Source: Ephydatia muelleri
Lineage: Eukaryota > Porifera > Demospongiae > Spongillida > Spongillidae
Assembly: GCA_013339895.1 (NCBI GenBank)
Contig: JABACO010000009.1
Coordinates: 9,811,728-9,875,727, forward strand
Direction of reading: 5' to 3'
Length of the DNA: 64,000 nt
In this document: piece after piece, positions 33,397 to 46,500 of the stretch
Layout: every line of letters begins with the position of its first letter
How positions within the stretch are numbered: position 1 is the stretch's first letter
Position numbers and translations under genes: made by a program
The notes under the pieces: generated by a model
Seen by the model: the letters and a program-made list of their open reading frames with translations, nothing else
What the model was told of the DNA's origin: nothing
The model's database searches: none

Positions 33397-36300
33397 TCAG
33401 TTGTTCACCATACGAGACTTAATGCAACCATCACCACCACAAGAAAACAGCTTTCCTCCAGGGAGAACATACATGTCTCGGACACCGCCTTCTGAACGAA
33501 ACATTCTTGCTTTGCTGTGTGTTGCAGTGAACGAGGCCAATTCTGCATCCGACGCAAGGTCCAAGACCTAGTTCACAGAAACCAGATCACAAAAGAAACA
33601 GCTTTCCTCTGTAATTGAAATGTACCTTAATATCACCTTCTGATGAACCTGTAACAAAATAGCCATCCACATCATTAACAACTATGCTGTTTATTGCTCC
33701 GTTATGGACAGGCAATGATTGTAGCAGTGCATGCTGGCGGACATCAAATATACCTTCAAACAGTTAAGGAAAATTTGCAAACGGATTGCACCATGTCATT
33801 AACTTCTCTTACACCTGCATTCATGCACTAGAGGCAGTTTGGATACAGATCTCTCCTTTCTTTCCACCACAAATGATTCTGTTCTTGCGAGGTGAGTAGC
33901 CCAGAGCAGATGCACCACCATCATGGCAGACATACTCTATAGCACAATAAGCGGGATAACCACAACCCTTTGGATGTCACACTATCGTTGGGTAACCTCA
34001 AAGTGCCCCACATGCCAACACTAACCTCAGAGTGCCCCACATGCCAACACTAACCTCAGAGTGCCCCACATCCCAACACTAACCTCAGAGTGCCCCACAT
34101 GCCAACACTAACCTCAGAGTGCCCCACATCCCAACACTAACCTCAGAGTGCCCCACATCCCAACACTAACCTCAGAGTGCCCCACATCCCAACACTAACC
34201 TCAGAGTGCCCCACATCCCAACACTAACCTCAGAGTGCCCCACATCCCAACACTAACCTCAGAGTGCCCCACATCCCAACACTAACCTCAGAGTGCCCCA
34301 CATCCCAACACTAACCTCAGAGTGCCCCACATCCCAACACTAACCTCAGAGTGCCCCACATCCCAACACTAACCTCAGAGTGCCCCACATCCCAACACTA
34401 ACCCACATCCCAACACTAACCTCAGAGTGCCCCACATCCCAACACTTACCCCGTACAATGCTCCGTCGTGTTGGAAGCAGTGTGTCCCAGATGCACACAT
34501 TCCTGAAAAAAATAACAGCCATTGTCTTGGTGATTGCACATAAATCATGCATGTACAAATCATACACCAGTTTTAATGGAGCATTCGAAGTAACAAAAGT
34601 CAAACAACCAACTATTATTAATTATCATATCACTTTCCTTGTAATTTACCAGCAACTCAGTACCTGTTCTCTCAAGGTGTTATAGTAAGAAATTGCCAAA
34701 CCACATATACGACCCCCATACATAGCATCTTGTGTGATTGTACTAGAGAGACACTCACCTCATGTCAGTGGATTCTCCACAGGCTGCAATAAAACTGGAA
34801 GAACTCAAGAAGACGAAGTCCGCAAAAAATCTCATAGCAGATGATAGGGTCTACAATATGGGGTTGGGTGTAGAACACACAAAAGTTTCTCACACCAATA
34901 TGCCATCAACCACAAGTCGTGAAACCTGTCAATCATATGAGAAACACCAACCCTACAACTATACCTGATAGGAAGCTTTGGGGGATGCATGAATCCCTTG
35001 CCACAAATGGAGTTTTCCATTCGCATCAGTCACTCCGTACTGAGTGGAAATAAGATCACACATGAAAGAAACGTTCCAACAGCAGACACTCCTTGCTTTG
35101 TGCGACAGTCTCAACTGTGTTTGTCATGGCGATACACATGCGTTTAAACACATACAAATGTTAATGAGAAGGCAGGTTTGACACATTACATGTTATATTC
35201 TGATGCTTACACTGCTCACAGCAATCTGCTTAGGAAGCCAAGGAAAGGATCAAATTATGACTGTTTTAATGTTCCTCCAAATTTCTAATTAACTCATTGG
35301 ATTGTACCAATCTTTAGCAAATTCGAGTGGTACTAAAAGATAGTGCTCTACACCTTAGATAGTGCTCTCACCTTATTGCCCTGGGGTGTAAACCTGATCT
35401 TAGTCACAACTCCAGCACCTTGAGGAGACTTCTGAACAGACACTGGATTTGTCGTGCCGAATTCCCACATTGAAACGGATCCGTCAGAGGAACCCGTCAA
35501 ATCTATTTGAACACAAGACAACATTAAATAAAATACTATATACCTGTACATACTCCATTCTACATATACTATATACCTGTACATACTCCATTCTACATAT
35601 ACTATATACCTGTACATACTCCATTCTACATATACTATATACCTGTACATACTCCATTCTACACGTACAATAATCCCAAATATTAATATTTACACCAACT
35701 GGTTTCAATCTGAAGAGGATGTCATGGCTACATATAGCATGACTGACAGACTGTTTACTTCTCAAGTGCAAATCTTCAATCATCTTACCACCAGAAAGGG
35801 AGAAAAGTGCTTAAGTTATATTAACTCTTTGAACACCAAGTGCTGAAGTGCATATATACATACATGCTCACAAAACAATAATTATCTACCTCACCATTCA
35901 CGCAGTGCTGTGTGTTGTGTTGATTATACAAATCACTTTGAATACCATTGCACATGCATACAAGCGCAATACTAGCCATAAAGTGTGGGGGGTGGGGTGT
36001 AAGCATATTGTGTGGGGGGTGGGGTGTAAGCATATTGTGTGGGGGGTGGGGTGTAAGCATATTGTGTGGGGGGTGGGGTGTAAGCATATTTTGTGTGTCC
36101 ATTATAAACCGCTGGCACCTTTTGTTGCAACAACCCATAATACGAACTGGCAAAAGAGGGGAGTGAGCTGGCATGATATACTACTACACTGATCTGAATA
36201 ATGGCCATGTGAGAAGAAATATACTTACTTTGTACATGTACTTATAAGGTTACAAAGTGCAGCATGCATCAGGGAGTTAGTGACGGATCAACACATCTTT

Positions 36301-39300
36301 TGGGGTACATGCATGCAAGATCTAAATCAAGCATGAATGGCGTAACAGTTGTGTGTGTGTGTGTGTGCATTCATGCATATATGCCCTTGGCATCCAAAGA
36401 GTAACGTCTATATCACACAGCTATGGAATAGATCAACATAGTTGACTGCAATATAATAATGGGATTATAAGGGATTATAAGGGATTATAAGGGATTATGT
36501 GGGATCGTTTGGACCTAACGCATGTTTTTTTCCTTCAAGATTTCAAATTCTTCGAAGTCTTCCATACATTGCTTCTTATGCACTGAGAATCGGAGTATCT
36601 GTCATGGAGTTGTAAGGCTCTGAAATTTTAATTAGCCATACAAGGATTACATTTCTACTGCGCATACTGGAAATTTTATACTGTATGCATTAGGTCCCTT
36701 TTCGCAGAAACGACCCCATATATGGAAGTAAAATATTTGATCAAACGTGACAAAAGCTATCAAGTTCAGTGATCTATTTTGAACATGCATTTTAAAATAG
36801 CGACATACACCACAACATGGATGCTTCCTTTTAACCTTAAAAGAGACGAGAATATAACAAAGCACAACTGTAAATTAAACAGTGCTAACAGGGCTGCCCC
36901 ATCGGACAGATAAACACACACAGTATTTGTGATTCCCTTTGTCCCACCAATGACTAAATGCCAATGTTCGTAGACATAAACTTACAGTAGGCGAGATTTG
37001 GATGTGCTGCCATTCGCCGAACTCCTACAAGTGGTCGCTTCACAAGCTGTAAACAAAATAAACTATTAGTAATAACTGATGCATATGTGCCTATACACCA
37101 TAAATTTCAAACTTACAACACTAAATAAAAGCCATGACAGCTTCAAAACCTAATTAGTACACAATATAGGAAGTGGGGTAAACCCATGGATGGTTTCCTT
37201 CTCTGTAAAACATATCAGCTATAATTTCGTCCATCATAAATTCAACCTCTATAAGCTTGCTACCAGCATACCCATTTGAACTGCTCGTGTAAGCACACCA
37301 TGAGACATGCATAGTGGCTCGTGTAAGCACACCATGAGACATGCATAGTGGCTGATATGAAGACATCATATTAGCTTATGGAGAATAAAACCAGTTATAG
37401 TTGTAATTCAGAAGGGTGGCTTAAAGTACTGTTTAATTATTGGTACCAAAAATCTGCTGCCTCAGTTATTGTTGCTTGCACATGCTGAAGTCGAGGCTAT
37501 AACCCTATATGGACCTAAACATCGCTACTGGACCATTTTCCATGCTGCAGATATCAACTCTACTATTTTTGTCTTCCTAAACACTAAACTACATAACTGG
37601 TGGTTCTCCTTACCAAACTATGCTGAACACTACACTACATAACTGGTGGCTCTCCTTACCAAACTATGCTGAACACTACACTACATAACTGGTGGCTCTC
37701 CTTACCAAACTATGCTGAACACTACACTACATAACTGGTGGTTCTCCTTACCAAACTATGCTGAACACTACACTACATAACTGGTGGTTCTCCTTACCAA
37801 ATTATGCTGAACACTACACTACATAACTGGTGGTTCTCCTTACCAAACTATGCTGAACACTACACTACATAACTGGTGGCTCTCCTTACCAAACTATGCT
37901 GAACACTACACTACATAACTGGTGGCTCTCCTTACCAAACTATGCTGAACACTACACTACATAACTGGTGGTTCTCCTTACCAAACTATGCTGAACACTA
38001 CACTACATAACTGGTGGCTCTCCTTACCAAACTATGCTGAACACTACACTACATAACTGGTGGCTCTCCTTACCAAACTATGCTGAACACTACACTACAT
38101 AACTGGTGGTTCTCCTTACCAAACTATGCTGAACACTTGTGACAGCTGATTGTGCTACAAGTGACTGCACAGGTGATTGCATAGAAGTTCTAGCTGCTGC
38201 CATCTGCATCATGGTTAGCTCATCAGATATTCCAGCAATGCTGAAACTAGAAGAAAACAAAACCCCTCCTACATAAAGATGACCAGCACACACCCTGGTC
38301 AGTTCCAGTGTTGGTAACTTATCAGCACACTTGTGTTATTATATACAATGGCAAAATAACTGGAATGAAAGGTAATTAAATAAAAATAACTGGAATGAAA
38401 GGTAATTAAATAAAAATAACTGGAATGAAAGGTAATTAAATAAAAATAACTGGAATGAAAGGTAATTAAATAAAAATAACTGGAATGAAAGGTAATTAAA
38501 TAAATTACTGTCACAACAATGCTTCGAGATATTGGGTGAAAACTTTCTCTTAGAATCTCAGCTAGTTTTAAAAAATACAAAATTCAAATCACAGAATCAA
38601 AACTTAATACCTTAATTTTAATATTAAACATAATAACTACAATATGTGTTGACATATTGCTCTCCTGAAATTGTGATACTTGTCGCTGATGACCTACATG
38701 AACAAGACCCGCTGGTCGCTGATGACCTACATGAACAAGACCCGCTGGTCGCTAATGACCTACATGCATGAACAAGACCCGCTGGTCGCTGATGACCTAC
38801 ATGAACAAGACCTGCTGGTCGCTGATGACCTACATGAACAAGACCCGCTGGTCGCTGATGACCTACATGAACAAGACCCGCTGATCTGTTGAACTATCAC
38901 TATCTGTCACAAAACACTGCAATAGAGTGTACTATGCTCTGTGCCTAATGGCTCTAGTCAGTAGTCTGCTGACTTCAAAGTTGAATGCATAAATGCAGCT
39001 ATGAATAAGACCAGATATGTTATCAGGCCATACATGCACAATTGCACCTTTTATTTCTACATTTGCCATTCTCAATTACATAAGCTGCTGTGACAACACA
39101 AAGCTATTGTAACTATGTGGTCCAAACAATTGTAACATTTTTTGCCTGCGACCAAGCACCAACCTTTTGGTCATTCTTGGTCTTGCTTCTGTGATCTCTT
39201 CTACAGGGGGAGCATCTACTGTATCCAACAAGCTTATCTCCTCAACAGATCTTGATGTAGCCAGAGCGAGAATGTCTTGATTTGCCTACAGCAGAATGGT

Positions 39301-40460
39301 ATTTATTTTGACGTTGTGAATAAAGAACAAAAGTACAACACCTGTGACAATTTCTACCTTTTCATTGGTTAAATTTTAGTTAGTTTCTTAATTTAAGATT
39401 GAAAGCTATCATGACCATACTTGCTTCCTTGCTTTTCACACCACTAACCTACTTTGTAACTGAACTTGTCAAGGAAAATTTATTTGTATTCTCTTGTATC
39501 TGCCATAATGAAACCACCTGCCAACCTTGACAAAAGAGCACACACTTACACACCTATTATCCGAACAATCAATTTATCTGAAGTGGGGTTCTGTATTCAA
39601 GCATCTTAATGAAAGTACTCAATCCCGACATAAACAGCTTAAAATGTTGCACTGCTCATGAAATAATTAAGCACTTAGAAAGTAACTTACAGAATTGATG
39701 CAGAATGATATCACCCCCTCTGTATCCTTGTACACCACTCTCTGATCACATTCAGGATCTGCCACACTGCCCATACGCTGGATGAAAAGTGCACATTCTA
39801 TTTACTAAATAACACTACACAGCATCTCTGAGGAAGTACAGTACATGGAAATTAGGTAGCAGAAGAAGCTCAAAGCATCTACAGTAAATGATTTATACTT
39901 GTATTTTGCAATCCTTTTTCTGAAATAGCAGCAGGGTCATTTCACATCAAGTCACTAAAAAACTGGACACTGTTTCAGAATTAGATCCAACTTCCCATAT
40001 TTGTTCATCTTAACACCGGATCCGTGAGAACAGGACATTTTTTGAGCTGATTTTGTCGAACGCGCGTTTTTGAAAATTAGTCGGAAGCGGTCCAATTGTC
40101 GTAAACGCTATGAACTATAATAATACAACTCTCCACATGAATATTTATGCTTTTCCCACCTTCATACCTACTTCCTAGCCTATCCTGTGTTTGTTCAAAG
40201 TTCGTAACTTACAACCGTCACCGAAAAAAGTACACTTTTTTCAGTGACGTTTTTCTCATTCTTAAACAGTGAATATATTCTCATTTCTACACACAAACAT
40301 CGAATTCTACTAATTTTGGCACTGCAGTCTTTCAGCTCTCTGAAAGACAGAGTTCAAAGCCAAATGTCTATCATATAGGTCTGGGCACGATGGAAATAAG
40401 TAATTGGGCGGAGGTCTCACGCTAATATTAATGACATATAAGCCACGCATTTGTTTCTCT

Positions 40461-40537
<77 letters not shown>

Positions 40538-43500
40538 CAGCGGCTTTTCTGATGTTAATCCTGCACAAAACGTATCAATTTTGTAAAGTTTTCATGTACT
40601 CTGTGATGCGCCTTACTAGCTCGTACGGGTGTATCTGGTAACGATCTATCCTTCCTTGGACGACCTGGACGTTGGTGGGGTTTGCATAGACAACACTTAG
40701 TGCAACGCGTTCCTCCATCACACTTAGTGCACACTGGTTTCTTGTGCTTCTCAGCACATGATGGCAACATTTTACACTCGACTCATGACTAAATAACGAA
40801 TTACGTCACTTTCTATGGGTCTGGGGACTTACCAAGGCAAGTTGGCTTAACGTTTTGTACAAAATCTAAGCGGATTAATGAAACGTTATTCGCTATGATC
40901 TCTATTGGTACACAAACTAAGCATGAAAGCACAATAAAACTTGTTGAATAGGGCTTGAGAAAAAAGTGTACTTACGTCCCCGCGATGACCGAGAAATTGC
41001 GAATCGCGTCTCTTACAATGCATACAGATCTAGCATCAATCTTGCTACAAGATTAAAAATGACATAAACAATTTCAGCGATGGTTGGGCTATCCAAAAAT
41101 GCCACTCTTGTAGCGAGAAACATTTTTCCGACTAATTTTCTGAATGGAGGGTTCGACAAAAAAAATGTCCTGTTCTCACGGATCCGGTGTTAAAAATAAA
41201 ATAAAGATTTGCTACTCACCTAGTTCATGAGATACACGTATAACACTACGAACTTTCTAAAGTATAAGTATATCTTAGTCCCTGGTGTAGTGATGAGTTA
41301 TAGTGAAATTGCAAGTTGCCAAAGAGAACAATCACACCCCTGCACTGACGAACAATCACACCCCTGCACTGACCTTTTTTGAGCCAATATGTCGCACAAA
41401 AATCTCTCTGTACTCTTCTTGATGTGCTAGATAAGACCACAGCTGTTTACACATATTGGCTGTAGGGCAGTCCACACTGTGGACAATAAATGAGCCTTTC
41501 TTCATATCATACACCTTGCCACACACTGAAATTAATAAAACTAATAGATAATCATGTATACACAATCCCAATTATTCTAGATCTTTACTTCAGAACGCTT
41601 CTTACAGTTAAAAAACACATACTGATACATACAGCATACATAATATACACACATACTGACACATACAGCACACATAATATACACACATACTGACACTTAC
41701 AGCATACATAATATACACAAACACATACTGACACATACAGCACACATAATATACACAAACACATACTGACACATACAGCATACATAATATACACAAAGCT
41801 ACAACTCATCGATCGATTGCCACCTCACTTGAATGGAGATTGTTTCGGATCCAGAATACTCTTCTGTCTCATCACTACAGGACCATTTTGAAAAGGTGAC
41901 AATGTTTCTGAATTGTCAGGCTGGAAAATGGTCTCAGGTCCATTAGACACCTCCAGCTTGTGGTACAGGATCGATTCCCAACTCTGTAACACCTTTAGAA
42001 GCTTGTACATCATAGGGGAGGCTGTCACCAACTCTACATACGAAAAACGTAAGTACTAAAAAGGATAATAACACTAACCCTTTTAATGCTCACCAAGTAT
42101 CTCAACACCAGCGGCGGCTACAACAGCCTTTACAGCACTTGTGATGTGCTTTGTAATGCAGACATTCATCACTGTCCAACCAAAGCAATCAGGGTTGTCA
42201 TGGTCCCCAATCTGCTTCTCAGACTCGGCTTGTAACTCCTGCCATTCATCTAGTGGCTGCTTCTGTTCCTCATACTCAAAGTCAACTTCAGGATATGCTG
42301 GGTTTGTCTTTGGCTGGAAAAGGAAGGTGTATGCTTTAGTTTGTACACAGTTAAGATACGCAACTACATACCACATGCACATTGATACAGGTGACGCTGT
42401 TAACTTGTAAAGACTCCATGCAAATCTACATGCAAATCTACACTGCCACAAATACAAACACTCAACACATGCACACAAATTAAATACCTTAGTCAAGTAT
42501 TGCTGAAGAAGATTGCGTTTCGGTGGAATAAACACCCCACTTTCAGTCACAGAAGTATCTGATGCTTTGGTTTTAGCCAATGTTTTCAAACGTCTTGCTA
42601 CTGCATCCAAATTCTGAATGACAGACATGGGCATTTTACGCCTGTTTTTCTCACTCTGACTGGACTTCTTCATATCCCAGCCACCTCCAAAAACACCATC
42701 CCACATTTTCCCGTTAGGCGCATTGGCAACAAGAACTAGAATATCGTACACCGAGTGCCACGACCAGGCGACTGTCATCAGGCCAAGATATGCCACAGTA
42801 CAGCACTCCACCAAAAGCAGGCTAATGGGTGTAGGCTCCTTGCCCTCCTCAGATTGCAGTGTGTTTGGCCATTTGGACAGTCCAGGCCACGCTGAGTGTT
42901 TGGTGTTGGGCTTCTCCACAACAAAGACCGAGTCATCGGAGCGTGGACGAATACCCTGCTTTGCGGGGGCTCCTTCAACTGCAGAACTTATGTTGTCAGA
43001 CAGAACAATGGGGGTCTTCGAAAGCATCTCTACTGAGTCATGCTCAACTGACACTGTGACATCTGTCAGCAGTTCAGATAGCTTCACAGGGGATAAGCAA
43101 GATGTCAAGCAGCATGAGATCGCGCAGCAGAGTTCAAAGAGAATAGCCACACTTTGGAAAGGAGTGCTGGCCAACGGGGGTTCCACATGACATGACAACA
43201 GCTCCACAATACTGGAACACATAAGACGAAGGTGAGAGGCGATATTTGTAGGATGTTGAGTGGGTAGAGAGCAGCAAGTCAAGATGGGTAGCTGAACCGC
43301 ATCCACAACAAAGCTTGAGACATCTGGTGACGAGGAAATGTCACAATCTGCCTCTTGTGTACCCCGCATATTCCACGGAAGAACCGTATTCAAGAGATGC
43401 ATCAGCTCGAATTTAATATACTGCATGTTGGGTGATGTGGGGCTATGAAGAGCTATGTAGCTGAGGTGGGTGGAGAGCAATTCACAGCAAAAGTAATTAG

Positions 43501-46500
43501 TGTCCATTTTCTGAATCGATGCTTCTGACAGCTCTTCTCCAAAACCACAAAGCTGTTTCACAGCCACCATCTCTCGTCTCAGCCAATCAAGCAGGACACC
43601 GCGTAGCCTTGGTAAGATCTTTTCAAATTGATTTTTCTTCTGATATAGCACCACTCCTGTCCCTTGTCCAATCTTCGCTTGTGGCAAAAGGGGCAGGCCT
43701 TCACTCCTTTTCTTGTCCCATAGGTATCCATAGCATGTAGGCAGGTGTAGGGTTGCCAGTTCCTCTGTCAGAATACTGAGGCACGCATTATGCTGTAGCT
43801 GTTCAGCTAGACTCAAAATGAATAGCCCCTGGTTTGACAGTTGTGCTGAACTTAACTTGTTAGCAGTGCCCAGCTTCATATCTTCAACTGAAGGCACTGG
43901 TGTTATCGTTTCTGCAGGACTCAGGGCAACATCTGAACTGGACAATTCAAATGCATCGTCTTCCATCCGTAGGCGAGAAGACACTGGTTGGCTCCAGTCA
44001 AGGTCTCCCTCATCATGCTTGGTGTCCAGGTTGGTCTGAAAAGATAGTGGTGTAGACCAATCTATATCTGTGTCTGCTGCTGATGAGATGGGCTTAGACC
44101 AGTCCATATCTCCATCCTGGGATTTGGATGACACAGAGGCAAGCCTTCCAAAGTGCACATCGCTCAAGGTTCCACTCTGAATCATGGTCTCGTCACCAGA
44201 TCTCTTTGCAATAGAGGTAACATCAGCGTCTGATGCAGATATGGTTACAACCTCTTCATCTGCACTAAGGCCTACCGTCTTTGGAAGCCTGGAGAGTACA
44301 TCCAAGCACAGGAGGGGACAGCCGTTGCTGAGGTAATAATATGCCGTGTTGAAAAGAAGGCTGCGTTCAACAGCTGTCAAGGGTTCAGACCCCACCCCAC
44401 TGAGATGGTGATGACCCGCAGCAGGTTTAGGAGGTTGCACCTGATAGAGCTGCTTTGAACTCTTTCCTGCGTAGTCCCTTCTTAAGAGAAGTGGGTGCTG
44501 CCTCAAGAAGAAGTAGAAGTTAAAGATCTTCGGATCCAAGCACATTTTGCCACCAGGAGACTGAAGGAGAGTTTCTTGTGCCCTGCAGTAGTCTTGCAGC
44601 AGCCAATAGCCCATGCTGCGGAGAAAAGGATCGAATTCACTCTCGTGCAGTATTGGCTTCCCATCGGTGTTTATTCCGATCACATTCTCCTTCAAAAACC
44701 GTTCAGATGTAGGACCGTTGTCTCCTTCATAGAGACGAATGATGACCCATGTCAGCTGCAGATCTTGGAGCTGATTGATGCAAACCTCCACAGCATCCCA
44801 CAGCTTCCCTGCTAACAAGAAAAATGCAGCTGCCTGATCAAACCGCTGCTTTCCGAGGAGAGCGAATGCATTTTTAAGAGCTGCTTTGCGCCAACGGTCT
44901 TGGGAGAAGTCGTTATTAAAAAAATCTGTCATCTTCTGATCCTGAACAGATCTATAGAAGAAACACAAAGATGTTCAATTACAATGGAAATGCACAAGCC
45001 ATGTCTTTGCAAAAAATGAAAATCACATATGAAGAATCAATTCCACTTGGTAGGTGAGCCAGATAAGTTAATCAAATGGTGCCACACCCTCTGGCCCACT
45101 TGATACGAATGACACACAGTTACTCAATTACACAATGCTATGAAGCAGCCATTTCAACCAAGCTACATGAAGAAGGGTGGGCATAGCTTAACTGATTTAA
45201 GGGTGCCTATATCAGAGCTATCTGCAGTTTAATTAGTTGCATGTTACATTCATTGGTAATTTGTTCTGTGGTGGAATATATATTGCGTCCACAAATGCAC
45301 TGCCCTGTCAGCTTGGAAACTGAACACAGGCCAACACATATTTTAAAAGTGTATCCCAAACAACAATCTGACAGCATAATAGAAGTATGTACCTCCTACA
45401 AACAGTATGTAAATTACACATCATACATACATCTAGTCGTAACAAATGAACGACAACATACTTGAACAGTCCCTTCAGCAACGACTTCTTTTTCATGGCT
45501 AGGTAGAACAAACTAGCATTGAGAGGATCTTTCTTCTGTGTAAATTGATTTCTTGCAAGCTAAAATAATAATAATACAAATTATAATTACAATTATTACA
45601 ATAAAGGCAACCGAGAAGGGGAGGAGGATACCTCCCACCCCCTTCCCTCTTCTCTTCTCCCTCACTTCTCCCCCTCTTCCCTTCCCCCTCACTTCTTTCC
45701 TTTTATGTAACAAATCCTCTCACATACCTTCTCCGTCAGTCTCTTCAGTGTGTCACTGCTCCTAACCCACCAGCCTGCACCGACATTCCGCAACTCCTCC
45801 CATGTCAGCTCATCGTTTTGTATGCCAGGGATGGCTGCCAGAAGTTCCTTCTCCGCATCCGAGTGGAATGCCCATACAAACTCCACAGGTTTCAGTGCAT
45901 TTGGACGAACATCCTTTGGAAGAGAGCGTGCTAGTGTGACATAGTTTTGTAAAATCAGAAGGTAGCGAAATCCACAGTCGTCCATTGCTTCTCTCCCTCG
46001 TCCTGATGAGGCGTATCCTGTTCCGGTTATTGACGAAATGCCTACATCTCCTGCATCGTCTTCTGAAGGATCACTCCGAATGACGTCTGTAGATGCACCA
46101 CTGTGTACACCTATGCCCATCTTGGTGTTGGCAACAGTCTCTGCTATAGTCAGTAGGAGTACCTGCTCCAGGTCACTTAATCCTGGAAGCTGGATGTATT
46201 GAAGCACAGTGTTGACCTTCTGAGCCATTTCAGGAGTGAAAGGTGAGGTTTCAGGGTTGATGTCATCAAAAGAAAGGTCCTTGGTTACTTCCTCGAACCC
46301 ATATGAAAAGTCCTGCAACGTCGGTTCCGCGCCAGTAGAGAACAGCTCATCATAGTCATTCGGCACATCATCTGCCTGGCCTTCATCCCTCCCACTGGGC
46401 TGATCCCCTTGCGGGAGAAGCCCCAGCTTAGAAAGGGACAATGGAGGAATGCTGTCAACACTAACAGTAACTTTCACTTTATTGCTTCTGCGAACAAACC

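Noticed and set aside
41477..41530. Upstream acceptor for DmX exon 13 (VCGKVYDMKKG)
   Set aside because: Its phase does not match the preceding exon. The acceptor at 41477-41478 gives SPFN-VDCPTANMCKQLW in phase.
42083..44968. Continuous 961-codon frame through DmX exons 10-11
   Set aside because: Homology stops at YLTK and resumes at PKTNPAYPE. The 174-nt segment between has clear splice signals, so I treat it as an intron (noted separately as a possible retained form).
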